Positions 7,408 through 15,826 of a stretch of 45,494 bases of DNA are shown in pieces (the stretch's first letter is position 1; each line of letters opens with the position of its first letter). The notes beneath the pieces are model-generated. The model did not search any database. It was not told where the DNA came from and saw nothing but the letters and a program-made list of their open reading frames with translations. Where the stretch lies: contig JBCCHN010000032.1 in NCBI GenBank assembly GCA_039028695.1, positions 1 through 45,494 on the forward strand, read 5' to 3'. The position numbers and the translations under genes are program-made. The stretch is from JANQKX01 sp039028695 (GTDB lineage: Bacteria; Pseudomonadota; Alphaproteobacteria; Kiloniellales; Kiloniellaceae).

Positions 7408-7438
7408 AGGGGAAGAGCTGTGCGACAGCCCCTCCCCT
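7408..7438 (-). promoter_or_regulatory. Intercistronic hairpin between binding-protein and permease genes
   Basis: GGGGAAGAGCTGT (7409-7421) and ACAGCCCCTCCCC (7425-7437) pair over 13 bp with a 3-base loop. In the minus-strand transcript all 13 pairs form, two of them G-U, and one further A-T pair extends the stem. No U-tract follows, so it is not a simple terminator. Such hairpins after hisJ-type genes are known to protect the upstream mRNA 3' end and raise the ratio of binding protein to permease. That role is inferred here. Confidence 0.75.
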
Positions 7439-7450
7439 CCTTATAGACTC

Positions 7451-8242
7451 TTAGGTTCCGGGTTCGGCGCCGTAGATGTCGAAGTCAAAGTACTTTTCGT
7501 TAATGGCCTGGTAGGTGCCGTCTTGGCGAATTTCGTCAATGGCAACGTTCAGGGAATTGACCAGATCTTCATCGCCCTTGCGCACAGCGATGCCGGCCCC
7601 TTCACCATGGCATCCCAGATCGTACTGATCACCGCCGAGGAAAATATAATCCCCGCCCGCGTCGGTTTCCAAGAAGCCTTCAAGCGCCTGGATGGAATCA
7701 GAGATCTGAGCGTCGATCCGGCCAGCGGCCAGATCCAGGAAAACCTCCTCTTGGGTGCCGTAGAGCTGCAGCTCGGTATCCGGGAAGACCTTTTCCATAT
7801 AGCACTGGTGAATGGTTCCCCTTTGCACGCCGACAACTTTACCCGCGAGGCCTTCGGGTGTCCCTTCAAAGTCCGCGTCCTTGTGAGAAACGAACTTGGC
7901 CGGGGTGTTGTAATACTTGTTTGAAAAGTCGACCCGTTTCTTGCGTTCTTCGGTGATCGACATGGAGGCGATGATGGCATCGTACTTCTTGGCCAACAGC
8001 GCCGGAATGATGCCGTCCCAATCCTGTTCGATCAACTCGCATTCGCGGCCCATCTTGTCGCAGAGCGCCTCGGCGATCTCGATGTCGAATCCCTTTAAGC
8101 TTCCGTCCGCTTCTTTCCAGGAAAACGGAGGATAGGCGCCTTCCACGCCGATGCGCAGGGTCTCGTCGGCTAGCACCGGTTGGGACAACACAGCGGCGGC
8201 CAAAAGACCGACGCCGGCAATGGCTGCTGATAGCTTTTTCAC
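7451..8242 (-). CDS. Periplasmic amino-acid-binding protein (LAO/HisJ/ArtJ type)
   Basis: A 263-aa solute-binding protein of the SBP_bac_3 family. The signal peptide MKKLSAAIAGVGLLAAAVLS is cleaved after VLA at about residue 25. The mature protein begins ETLRIGVEGAYPPFSW and has GFDIEIAEALC and IIASMSITEERKKRVDFS, the standard ligand-lobe motifs. The preference for basic amino acids over others is inferred from resemblance. The start is GTG at 8242 with AAGGGAGAG upstream. It is followed by the stable hairpin, consistent with higher expression than the permeases. Confidence 0.92.
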   Translation of the reverse strand: MKKLSAAIAGVGLLAAAVLSQPVLADETLRIGVEGAYPPFSWKEADGSLKGFDIEIAEALCDKMGRECELIEQDWDGIIPALLAKKYDAIIASMSITEERKKRVDFSNKYYNTPAKFVSHKDADFEGTPEGLAGKVVGVQRGTIHQCYMEKVFPDTELQLYGTQEEVFLDLAAGRIDAQISDSIQALEGFLETDAGGDYIFLGGDQYDLGCHGEGAGIAVRKGDEDLVNSLNVAIDEIRQDGTYQAINEKYFDFDIYGAEPGT

Positions 8243-8332
8243 TCTTACTCTCCCTTATGGTTTCTCATTCTATACAAAGGTGTTGGAACTCTTTGCCTCG
8301 CTCCCCAATCTGGCGGTCGCAGGGTCAAAACC

Positions 8333-9130
8333 TCATTTTAGGGTCCCTGCCAAAAACTGTTTAAATCGCTCACTCTTAGGTGCGTCAAAGACCTCTTTGG
8401 GGCTGCCGTTTTCCTCCACTAGACCTTGGTGCAGGAACATAACGTGATTGGAAACTTCGCGGGCAAATCCCATTTCGTGGGTCACCACCAACATGGTGCG
8501 TCCCTCTTCGGCCAGCCCCCGCATGACCCGCAATACCTCGCCCACCAACTCGGGATCCAACGCCGAGGTGGGCTCGTCAAAAAGCATCACGTCCGGTTCC
8601 ATGGCCAGAGCCCGGGCGATGGCAGCGCGCTGCTGCTGGCCGCCGGAAAGGTGAGCCGGGTAGTAATCTTTGCGCTCGAACATGCCCACACGCTGCAAAA
8701 CGGCCTGGCCGCGCTCGATGGCTTCGGCCTTTGGCACTTTTAAGACATGGACCGGTGCTTCAATGACGTTCTCAAGCACGGTCATGTGCGACCAGAGATT
8801 AAACTGCTGAAACACCATCGCCAACTTGGAGCGGATCCGTTGGACCTGCGCGGCGTCTTCAGCCGCTAGCCCGGCGGACCCTTTGTCGCGCATACGGATC
8901 AGCTCGCCGTGGACGTAGACTTTACCGGCATTGGGTGTTTCAAGCAGATTGATACAGCGCAGAAAGGTGCTCTTGCCCGATCCGCTGGACCCTAGGATGG
9001 AAATGACGTCATGTTCCTTGGCGGACAGGGAGATACCCTTCAAGACTTCCACCGCGCCGAAAGACTTGTGGATATCTTCAACCACCAATGCTGCCTGCGC
9101 GTCGGGCTTAGCAGCTTCAGCCTGCGCCAT
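8333..9130 (-). CDS. Polar amino-acid ABC transporter, ATP-binding protein (HisP/ArtP type)
   Basis: A 265-aa ATPase driving the importer encoded downstream. Walker A is GSSGSGKST (about residues 47-55), the signature LSGGQQQR is at 161-168, Walker B with DEPTSA is at 185-190, and the H-loop is TMLVVTHEMGFA. The ATG at 9130 follows GGAAGGAACGGAAG. It is the first transporter gene and lies about 150 bases after ccmI on the same strand. A short ORF and a possible promoter lie between them. Confidence 0.93.
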   Translation of the reverse strand: MAQAEAAKPDAQAALVVEDIHKSFGAVEVLKGISLSAKEHDVISILGSSGSGKSTFLRCINLLETPNAGKVYVHGELIRMRDKGSAGLAAEDAAQVQRIRSKLAMVFQQFNLWSHMTVLENVIEAPVHVLKVPKAEAIERGQAVLQRVGMFERKDYYPAHLSGGQQQRAAIARALAMEPDVMLFDEPTSALDPELVGEVLRVMRGLAEEGRTMLVVTHEMGFAREVSNHVMFLHQGLVEENGSPKEVFDAPKSERFKQFLAGTLK

Positions 9131-9184
9131 GGCTTCCGTTCCTTCCCTGCGAACTCTGATTTTTTTGCTATTATGAACGGAACG

Positions 9185-9277
9185 TTAATCGCCTTTCAGC
9201 AAAAAGCCCAGCAAAATCTGATACATCTGGGCCAGAGTTGGTTCGGTGATGGTAAGGGGTCCTAAATTGACCGGCAT
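9185..9277 (-). CDS. Possible 30-codon ORF between ccmI and the ABC transporter
   Basis: The ATG at 9277 starts one base after the ccmI TAG stop (TAGAATG), so re-initiation is possible. The frame begins MPVNLGPLTITEPTLAQMYQ, continues with a short hydrophobic run (ILLGFLL) and ends KGD before TAA at 9187-9185. It has no Arg/His run, so it is not an obvious attenuation leader. It may be chance. Kept because of position and protein-like composition. Confidence 0.3.
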   Translation of the reverse strand: MPVNLGPLTITEPTLAQMYQILLGFLLKGD

Positions 9278-9278
9278 T

Positions 9279-10547
9279 CTATTTCTCTGATAGAGAGTTT
9301 TTCGCAGATTCAACCAGTTGTCGGTCTGGATGGCCCTTGGGCAGGTCGGCGACTAATTTTTCCGCCGATGCAAGGGCGGCGCCCATTTTTTCAGGTTGCC
9401 CGAGCACCCGATAGGCGTTGGCTAACCTGAGCCAACCCTGCAGATTTTCCGGGTCTTCCTCGAGCCGGCTGGCCAATTGGTCGACCATGGATTGGATAAA
9501 AGCGGCTCGTTCTTCGGTCGACATTTCGGCGGCGGTGGCCATATCCTCGGCGCTCGGCCCCCGAGAAGGTGCCAAGGACGGCGCCATGGAAGGCGCGGTA
9601 CCGGAGGATAATCCAGGTGAAGTGCCATCGAAGGGATCGGGGGCGGACTGCCCGGTTGCTGTGCCATCGTCTCGGGGTTGCAAGGTGGTGGGATCAAGGT
9701 TTAGGGCGACGGCGGCATCTTGCACTTGTTGGGCGACGGCCGGGATCCAAGGCGAGCCCTCGGGCGAGGCGCGCAGGAGCGTTAGCCAGGCCGAAATCGC
9801 CTCCCGCAGATAGCCGTCCTGCGCCATGGCCAAGCCAGCGTAATAGAGGGCGCTGGGGTTGTTGGGGTCGGATTCCAACACCTGGGCAAAGAGCCGGCGC
9901 GCCTCTTGGGTAACCGATCCGCCGCCTTGAGCGATCAGCGTTTCTGCCAAAGAGGTCCGAGCCTGAACCCAGTCGGGCGCGATTATCAAGGCTCGCCGAT
10001 AAGCGCCCGCGGCCCCTTCAAGGTTCTGGGTGAGGCGATAAAGGTGCCCAAGCGTCAGCCATGCTTCTTGGTTTTCCGGATTGGTCTCAAGCTGCGTTTC
10101 GATCTGAGAGATCATGGCCAGTTGACTGGCGGAGTCGACGGGAAGGCCATCTTGGCGGTCCGCGTAAGGCAGACCCGGCAGGCCCGGTGTCCCAAGCCAG
10201 AGATAAAGGCCCAGGGCCGCCAATGGTGAGCAGATCGCCAGCCCCATGGCGGTAAGGCGATTACTAGTACCGCTCTGTTGACCGAGCGAGGACTGTTCTC
10301 GCGCATCGGCTTCTAGGATGCGCCGCTTAATTTCCCGGCTGGCAGCAGCGGCTTGGTCCGCGTCTATCAGGCCCCGGCCTAGGTCCCGCTCCACTTCGTC
10401 CAATTGATCCCGGTATACGGCCAGGTCCTGTTGATCTGGAGTGGATGGGGCCCGTTCCTCCTCATCCTCTTGATGCTGCCCCAACGAGCGGATCAATAGC
10501 CACACGACGGGGATGACCATTGCCGTAACGGCAATCCAGAAAATCAT
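9279..10547 (-). CDS. ccmI: Cytochrome c maturation factor CcmI
   Basis: CcmI chaperones apocytochrome c to the CcmF/H haem ligation complex. The chosen start is the ATG at 10547, overlapping the ccmH stop as ATGA. The frame's 72-residue upstream extension is a shadow of ccmH. The protein has 422 aa. It begins with a membrane segment (MIFWIAVTAMVIPVVWLLI), then the CcmI N-domain (DLAVYRDQLDEVERDLGRGL), a second membrane helix near residue 110, and TPR-like repeats (ENQEAWLTLGHLYR and ENLQGWLRLANAYRVLG). A Ser/Pro/Gly-rich linker separates the TPR blocks. Last ccm gene of the operon. Confidence 0.9.
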   Translation of the reverse strand: MIFWIAVTAMVIPVVWLLIRSLGQHQEDEEERAPSTPDQQDLAVYRDQLDEVERDLGRGLIDADQAAAASREIKRRILEADAREQSSLGQQSGTSNRLTAMGLAICSPLAALGLYLWLGTPGLPGLPYADRQDGLPVDSASQLAMISQIETQLETNPENQEAWLTLGHLYRLTQNLEGAAGAYRRALIIAPDWVQARTSLAETLIAQGGGSVTQEARRLFAQVLESDPNNPSALYYAGLAMAQDGYLREAISAWLTLLRASPEGSPWIPAVAQQVQDAAVALNLDPTTLQPRDDGTATGQSAPDPFDGTSPGLSSGTAPSMAPSLAPSRGPSAEDMATAAEMSTEERAAFIQSMVDQLASRLEEDPENLQGWLRLANAYRVLGQPEKMGAALASAEKLVADLPKGHPDRQLVESAKNSLSEK

Positions 10548-11077
10548 GGGCGGGGCCCCGGTTTTCCGGACCTGTCGCCCTCCGTCACCGAAGATTCCAA
10601 ATTTGCGGGACCCAGATCGTTGAGGATCTCCTGCACCCTCAAGTCTTCCTCTTGGGTAAAAGCGGTCCCTCCGTCCGTCGCGGGAAAGGCCCTGGCTTGA
10701 CGGCGAATATAGAAAATGGCCGCCCCGACTCCGAAGAGCATGAGGATGACCGGACCGATCCACAGGGCATAGGTGCTGGCTTTGAAAGGAGGATCAAAGA
10801 GGACAAAGTCGCCATATTTGTCGACTAGAAAATCCAGCACTTCTTGATCGCTATCCCCCTGGGACAGTCTTTCGCGGACCAAAATGCGCAGCTCCCGCGC
10901 CAAATCGGCGTTGGACGAATCGATGGATTCGTTCTGGCAGACCAAACAACGGATGTCCGCGGACAAGGCGCGGGCGCGGGCCTCTAGCACCGGGTCATCC
11001 AGCCTTTCATCGGGCATCACGGCCCAGGCTGCGGGAGCCAATGCGAGAAAGAGCAAAAAGAAACCCAAGCGCCTCAT
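10544..11077 (-). CDS. ccmH: Cytochrome c maturation thiol-oxidoreductase CcmH (CycL)
   Basis: CcmH reduces or holds the CXXCH motif of apocytochrome c in the periplasm. The start at 11077 overlaps the ccmG stop (ATGA). The longer frame upstream is a ccmG shadow. At 177 aa it has a signal segment MRRLGFFLLFLALAPAAWA, the redox motif RCLVCQN (Cys44, Cys47), the three-helix bundle, and a C-terminal membrane helix (YALWIGPVILMLFGVGAAIF). It ends in a soluble tail with a short acidic region. Usual length for the short CcmH form that works with a separate CcmI. Confidence 0.93.
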   Translation of the reverse strand: MRRLGFFLLFLALAPAAWAVMPDERLDDPVLEARARALSADIRCLVCQNESIDSSNADLARELRILVRERLSQGDSDQEVLDFLVDKYGDFVLFDPPFKASTYALWIGPVILMLFGVGAAIFYIRRQARAFPATDGGTAFTQEEDLRVQEILNDLGPANLESSVTEGDRSGKPGPRP

Positions 11078-11625
11078 TGCCGCAAACTTTCGATCAGTGG
11101 GACAAATTTCTCCGCAACGGTTTTGGGATCCAAAGGACCTCGGAAGTGGAAGCGAATTTGCCCATCGCCGTCGACGACAAAGGTCTCGGGCAGGCCGTAA
11201 ACCCCCCAATCCACCAGGGCACGGCCCCCATCCACGCCAATTTTATCGTACGGATTGCCCAAACGCTGCAACCAGGCTGTCGCGTGCTCGGTTTTGTCCT
11301 TGTGATTAATGCCATAGAGGGGAATATCCATCTGAGCGGCCAAGGCGGTAAGGTGCGGGTGTTCGGCCTGGCAGGGTAAGCACCAGGAGGCAAAAAAATT
11401 GACAAGAACCACCTCTCCTTGGCTCAAATCGGCCGTGGAAAGGCCGGGTAGCCCGATCGGCTCGAGGGGTGGCAGGTCGAAATTGGGGGAGGCTTTAGAG
11501 ACCATGGCCGAGGGCACGTAGCTCGGGTCCCGTTCGGGATTGAGCGCCCATACAAAAGCAATGGCCACAATGGCAAAGGCCAGGGCGGGCAGCATGAAAT
11601 AAAGGCGCTTGCGCATAGCGGACAT
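11074..11625 (-). CDS. ccmG: Periplasmic thioredoxin CcmG (DsbE)
   Basis: A membrane-anchored thiol:disulfide reductase supplying electrons to CcmH/apocytochrome c. The start ATG at 11625 overlaps the ccmF stop (TAATG). The 76 residues upstream in the frame are ccmF shadow. At 183 aa it has an N-terminal anchor at about residues 7-27, then a thioredoxin domain with active site WCLPC (81-85) and the family's GVYGLPETFVVDGDG stretch carrying the cis-Pro. Length is normal. Translationally coupled with ccmF and ccmH. Confidence 0.94.
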   Translation of the reverse strand: MSAMRKRLYFMLPALAFAIVAIAFVWALNPERDPSYVPSAMVSKASPNFDLPPLEPIGLPGLSTADLSQGEVVLVNFFASWCLPCQAEHPHLTALAAQMDIPLYGINHKDKTEHATAWLQRLGNPYDKIGVDGGRALVDWGVYGLPETFVVDGDGQIRFHFRGPLDPKTVAEKFVPLIESLRQ

Positions 11626-13676
11626 TAGGCTCCTACCCGATGGCCGCCCCCGGCGGACCCTTTGGCCGGTAATGTTCCCTTGGTTCCCTTGCCCGGACCT
11701 GGGCCATGGGACAAGCGAGCGGGCCGCCGCCTGACGGGCGCTCCCACCCGCAATCGTCGATCGGTAAGCGACACGACCCCACCCAAGATCATGACCAAAG
11801 ATCCCAACCAGAGCCAGGGAACCAGGGGTTCGTAAAAAATGCGAACCGTCCAACCGCCTTGACCATCGGACTGGCCGATGACCGCATAAAGGTCGGCCAG
11901 CCCGGTCGTATGGATAGCGGCCTCGGTGGTGTCCATCCCTTGGACGCGGTAAATGCGCCGTTCGGGGCTAAGGTCCGTAATCGCTTCACCATCCTTACTC
12001 ACCTTAAAAAAGCCGCGCTCGGCATCGTAGTTTGGCCCCGTAACCGGTCGCGCGCCCTCGAACAGATAACTATAGCCAGCCAGCTCGATGCTCTCGCCAG
12101 GTTTCAGATTCTCGACAGCTTCCTGCTTCCAGGCCGAGGCACCGACGACCCCGGCAAGCACAATGGCCAGGCCTGAATGGGCGATGGTCATGCCGTGGGC
12201 CGAACGGGGAAGGCCTTTGAGGCGTTGCCAGCTCTCACTTAAAGGCGCCCGTCCGAGGCGGATACGCCCGCACCACTCGGTCAGTGTCGCAACAAATAGC
12301 CACGCCGCCAAACCCATGCCTAAAGCGGCCAAGACCGGTCCGCCCACAATGAGATAGTGGGTCAAGAGAGCGGCGCCGATCGCTAGTCCACCCGCTAGCC
12401 ACAGGCGCTGGAGCACGCCTTTGAGATCTGCCCGTTTCCACGACAAGAAAGGTCCGATGGCGGTCAAAAAGATTAAGGGCGCCATGATGGGGCCGAAGGT
12501 AGCGTTAAAGAAGGGTGGACCCACCGATAGCTTTTCCCCGCTGATCGCTTCGGCGAAGAGGGGATAGAGGGTACCTAAAAATACAGTGCCGCAAGCGGTT
12601 GCCAGCAGGAGGTTGTTCATGATCAGGCCGCTTTCCCGACTGATCGGCGAAAAAAGGCCACCAGCCTTGAGGGCGGGCGCCCGCCAAGCGAACAGGATTA
12701 GGGAACCGCCAATGGTCAGGCACAAAAGCAATAGGATGAACAGCCCACGCTCGGGATCCGTTGCAAAAGCATGAACTGAGGTCAATAGGCCCGAGCGCAC
12801 GATAAAGGTACCGATTAAGGAAAGGGAGAAGGTCAAGATCGCTAAGAGAATGGTCCAGACCTTTAAGGAATTGCGCTTCTCCACCACGATGGCGGAATGC
12901 AAAAGGGCCGTGCCCAGCAGCCAGGGCATGAAGGATACATTTTCCACCGGATCCCAAAACCACCAGCCGCCCCAGCCCAGCTCGTAATAGGCCCACCAGC
13001 TGCCCAAGGCGATACCGCCCGTGAGGAAACACCAGGCCAACAAGGTCCAAGGCCGGACCCAGCGGGCCCAAGCGGCATCGACCCGCCCCTCGATCAGAGC
13101 CGCGATGGCAAAGGAAAAGGCCATCGAAAAGCCCACATAGCCCAGGTACAGCATGGGCGGGTGAAAGGCGAGGCCCGGGTCCTGTAGCAGGGGATTGAGA
13201 TCTTGACCGTTGATCGGCGCCGGAAAAATCCGCTCGAAAGGATTGGAGGTGAAAAGGGAGAAAGCGAGAAAGCCGATCGCGATCCAGGCCTGAATCCCGA
13301 GGACCCGCGCTTTGAGGGTGGCCGGCAGATTGTTGCCAAAAAGAGCCACCGCGCTGCCGAACAGCGCCAGGATCAGGATCCAGAGTAACATGGACCCTTC
13401 GTGATTGCCCCAAACACCGCTGATTTTGTAGAGCATGGGTTTGGCCGAATGGGAGTTCTGAACCACGTTGAGTAGGGTGAAATCGGAGACCACGTAGGCG
13501 TGGGTCAGAGCGGCAAAGGACAGCGTGACAAAAAGCAGTTGGAAGAGAGCCGCCGGTTTGGCCATGGCCATCCAGCCGGGATAGCCTCGTGCCGCACCGA
13601 TCATGGGAAGAATCCCCTGAACAAGAGCGACAATTAGCGCCAGGATTAGGGCAAAATGGCCTAGCTCGGCGATCAT
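11625..13676 (-). CDS. ccmF: Haem lyase subunit CcmF
   Basis: CcmF ligates haem to apocytochrome c. It is a multi-spanning membrane protein of 683 aa from the ATG at 13676, which follows AAGG. A GTG at 13697 would add seven residues, but homologues begin MIAELGHFALIL. The WWD haem-binding signature is visible (GWGGWWFWDPVENVSFMPWL, around residues 233-252), with HEGSMLLW and the conserved periplasmic histidines nearby. A periplasmic domain of ordinary CcmF type lies near the C-terminus before the last helix. The Arg/Pro/Gly-rich tail of about 40 residues after that helix is longer than usual. Confidence 0.95.
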   Translation of the reverse strand: MIAELGHFALILALIVALVQGILPMIGAARGYPGWMAMAKPAALFQLLFVTLSFAALTHAYVVSDFTLLNVVQNSHSAKPMLYKISGVWGNHEGSMLLWILILALFGSAVALFGNNLPATLKARVLGIQAWIAIGFLAFSLFTSNPFERIFPAPINGQDLNPLLQDPGLAFHPPMLYLGYVGFSMAFSFAIAALIEGRVDAAWARWVRPWTLLAWCFLTGGIALGSWWAYYELGWGGWWFWDPVENVSFMPWLLGTALLHSAIVVEKRNSLKVWTILLAILTFSLSLIGTFIVRSGLLTSVHAFATDPERGLFILLLLCLTIGGSLILFAWRAPALKAGGLFSPISRESGLIMNNLLLATACGTVFLGTLYPLFAEAISGEKLSVGPPFFNATFGPIMAPLIFLTAIGPFLSWKRADLKGVLQRLWLAGGLAIGAALLTHYLIVGGPVLAALGMGLAAWLFVATLTEWCGRIRLGRAPLSESWQRLKGLPRSAHGMTIAHSGLAIVLAGVVGASAWKQEAVENLKPGESIELAGYSYLFEGARPVTGPNYDAERGFFKVSKDGEAITDLSPERRIYRVQGMDTTEAAIHTTGLADLYAVIGQSDGQGGWTVRIFYEPLVPWLWLGSLVMILGGVVSLTDRRLRVGAPVRRRPARLSHGPGPGKGTKGTLPAKGSAGGGHRVGA

Positions 13677-13705
13677 TGCCTTAAATGCCCTTTCCACTCT
13701 TCACG

Positions 13706-14188
13706 TCAGTCACCGCCATAACCGCCATTGCCGCCATGACTCGGCGTCTCGCCGCTCTCGGGCCGCCACTTGCCGGAGGCTTTCAGCGCATCCGCCACTT
13801 CGCGCGGCATGTAGGTCTCGTCGTGCTTAGCCAAAACCTCGCGCGCCAGAAAGGTGCCGTCATTTTGAAAGCTGCCGATCGTGACCACACCTTGTCCTTC
13901 ACGAAAAAGATCGGGAAGGATCCCTTTGTAAGTGACCGGAACGCTTGATTGTAGATCAGTGATTCGAAAGGCAACCGTGACCCCGTCGGAGAGACGATCG
14001 ACGGAGGCTTCCTCAACCAGGCCGCCAAGTTGAATTTCCCGCTCATACTGCGGATTTGCCAAAAGTTCGGTGGGCGATTGGAAAAGCGTGACATAATCCG
14101 ATAGAGCCGTGAGCACGAGGGCGGCGGCGCTACCGAGCAGAACCAGCCCCGTGATAATGAGATAAAGGCGGCGATTTTTCCGGGTCAC
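13706..14188 (-). CDS. ccmE: Haem chaperone CcmE
   Basis: CcmE holds haem covalently in the periplasm and delivers it to CcmF. The start is a GTG at 14188 overlapping the ccmD TGA (GTGA). The rest of the frame upstream is shadow. At 160 aa it has an N-terminal anchor (YLIITGLVLLGSAAALVLTAL), an OB-fold beta barrel, and the haem-attachment His122 with Tyr126 in AKHDETYMP. The tail is glycine-rich and flexible. The HxxxY form of the motif is the standard one. Confidence 0.94.
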   Translation of the reverse strand: MTRKNRRLYLIITGLVLLGSAAALVLTALSDYVTLFQSPTELLANPQYEREIQLGGLVEEASVDRLSDGVTVAFRITDLQSSVPVTYKGILPDLFREGQGVVTIGSFQNDGTFLAREVLAKHDETYMPREVADALKASGKWRPESGETPSHGGNGGYGGD

Positions 14189-14397
14189 GGCTTTTCTTTC
14201 TTTTGCGCCCCGGTAACGGTCGCTTTCTTGATGGCTGCGCGTTGCCCTTCCAAGTGGGCCAGTTGACGCTTGCGCCGGGCCAAGCTTTGCCACGAATTTA
14301 TTGCCAGGCCACCCATCAAGAGGGCGGCAAAAGCATAACAAGGCCAAATAAAAGCCCCGTGGCCGCCCATGTTGAAGAATGTGTCCAGTGTGCTCAT
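14185..14397 (-). CDS. ccmD: Haem exporter accessory protein CcmD
   Basis: A 70-aa single-pass protein that helps release holo-CcmE from the CcmABC complex. It starts MSTLDTFFNMGGHGAFIWP, matching the family's N-terminus, with a membrane helix (CYAFAALLMGGLAIN) and a basic C-terminus (ARRKRQLAHLEGQRAAIKK). The ribosome site is weak, and it lies 30 bases after ccmC. Slightly longer than many CcmD proteins (about 45-70 aa). Confidence 0.9.
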   Translation of the reverse strand: MSTLDTFFNMGGHGAFIWPCYAFAALLMGGLAINSWQSLARRKRQLAHLEGQRAAIKKATVTGAQKKEKP

Positions 14398-14427
14398 GAG
14401 ATTTAGCGGTGTGGCCTTGCCAAGGGG

Positions 14428-15150
14428 TTAAGCGGTGCGGACCGCAGCCAAGCTGAGCGCTCGAATTCGCGCGGCCAAAAGCTCGCTTTTCATGCGCACC
14501 AACAAGAGAGTGACGAAGAACAATTTGAATGCCAGAACCATCACGAGCAAAGGCCACAGCATGGACGGATCAATGGTCGGGCCATCCAGGCGAATAACCG
14601 AGGCTGGCTGGTGGAGTGTCGACCACCAGTCGACGGAAAACTTGATGATGGGAATATTGATCACCCCCACCAAAGCTAAGATGGCCGCTGCCCGATAGCC
14701 GCGAGTTTGATCCTCAAAAGCATGCATGAGGGCCATATGGCCCAAATATAAAAAGAATAGCACCAGCATGGAGGTTAAGCGAGCATCCCACACCCACCAA
14801 GTCCCCCACATGGGCTTGCCCCAAAGGGATCCGGTCACCAAGGTGAGAAAGGCAAAGGACGCTCCGATCGGTGCAGCAGATTTGGCGGCAACGTCGGCGA
14901 GCGGATGGCGCCATATCAGAGATGACGCGCCGGCCAAGGCGATGACGATATAAACGAACAGAGACATCCAGGCCGAGGGTACGTGTAGGTACATGATACG
15001 TACGGTCTCTCCCTGCTGATAATCAGCGGGGGAGGCAAAAAGCGCCCAGTACAGCCCCACCGCAAAGGACAAGACCGTGGCGCCACACACCCATGGAAGG
15101 ATCGCATCGGCCAGGCGGAGGAATCGGCCGGGATTGGCGAATCGGTGCAT
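14428..15150 (-). CDS. ccmC: Haem exporter protein CcmC
   Basis: An inner-membrane protein that presents haem to CcmE. The 240 aa from the ATG at 15150 fit the family. The 29 residues upstream are ccmB shadow. Six hydrophobic segments and the WWD motif (GTWWVWDARLTSMLVLFFLY) are visible, with a His in MYLHVPSAW on one side and one in STLHQPASV on the other, the expected haem ligands. Starts 13 bases after ccmB. Confidence 0.95.
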   Translation of the reverse strand: MHRFANPGRFLRLADAILPWVCGATVLSFAVGLYWALFASPADYQQGETVRIMYLHVPSAWMSLFVYIVIALAGASSLIWRHPLADVAAKSAAPIGASFAFLTLVTGSLWGKPMWGTWWVWDARLTSMLVLFFLYLGHMALMHAFEDQTRGYRAAAILALVGVINIPIIKFSVDWWSTLHQPASVIRLDGPTIDPSMLWPLLVMVLAFKLFFVTLLLVRMKSELLAARIRALSLAAVRTA

Positions 15151-15163
15151 GGGCCAGCTGTTC

Positions 15164-15826
15164 CTATTCCATGGCTTGACGCAACGCCGCTGCTGCTGCC
15201 AGCGGTGCGAGAAACAGCATTCCCAGCAAAACGGCACCGAGGATCATCAGTGGACCCTTAACCGGGTCACCGGAAAGGCCGGAATCGCTAGCGGCTACGC
15301 CGAATATGAGGATGGGAATGTTGATTGGCAAGACGAGAAGCGGCAGAAGAACGCCACCGCGGCGTGCCCCCAAAGTCAAAGCTGCGCCGATAGCACCAAT
15401 CAAACTGAGGCTCGCCGTGCCCAGAACCAAGGCCAGGAGAAGGACTCCCAGACCCTCTAGGGGCAAGCCGTACAAAAGGCCAATTAAGGGGCATGCGACA
15501 ATTAGCGGCAGGCCGCTGATAAGCCAATGAGCGACAACCTTTCCAAAGACCGTCAGTTCCAAGGGCAAGGGCTTGAGAATCATGAGCTCAAGCGTTCCAT
15601 CCTCGTAGTCCGCCATGAACAGACGGTCCAGAGACAGCAGGACGGACAAAAGAGCGGTAACCCAGATCACGCCCGGTGCAATACGAATGAGAATCTCCGC
15701 TTCGGGACCGATCGCAAAGGGGAAGAGAGCCGCGGTTAGGACGAAAAACAGAACAACCGTCGCAGCATCGCTTTTTTGCCGCAACGCGAGGCGCAGATCC
15801 CGGGTAATGACTTGGGAGAGGCTCAC
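15164..15826 (-). CDS. ccmB: Haem exporter permease CcmB
   Basis: The membrane partner of CcmA, 220 aa and the standard length. The start is a GTG at 15826 overlapping the ccmA stop (GTGA). The frame's 63 residues upstream are ccmA shadow. Six hydrophobic helices are visible, with the conserved DRLFMADYEDGTLELMILKP loop near residue 70. It acts in the ATP-driven release of holo-CcmE from CcmC. Confidence 0.95.
   Translation of the reverse strand: MSLSQVITRDLRLALRQKSDAATVVLFFVLTAALFPFAIGPEAEILIRIAPGVIWVTALLSVLLSLDRLFMADYEDGTLELMILKPLPLELTVFGKVVAHWLISGLPLIVACPLIGLLYGLPLEGLGVLLLALVLGTASLSLIGAIGAALTLGARRGGVLLPLLVLPINIPILIFGVAASDSGLSGDPVKGPLMILGAVLLGMLFLAPLAAAAALRQAME

Noticed and set aside
13674..13697. 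GTG at 13697 as ccmF start
   Set aside because: CcmF proteins begin MIAELGHFALIL. The ATG at 13676 fits and has AAGG just upstream.
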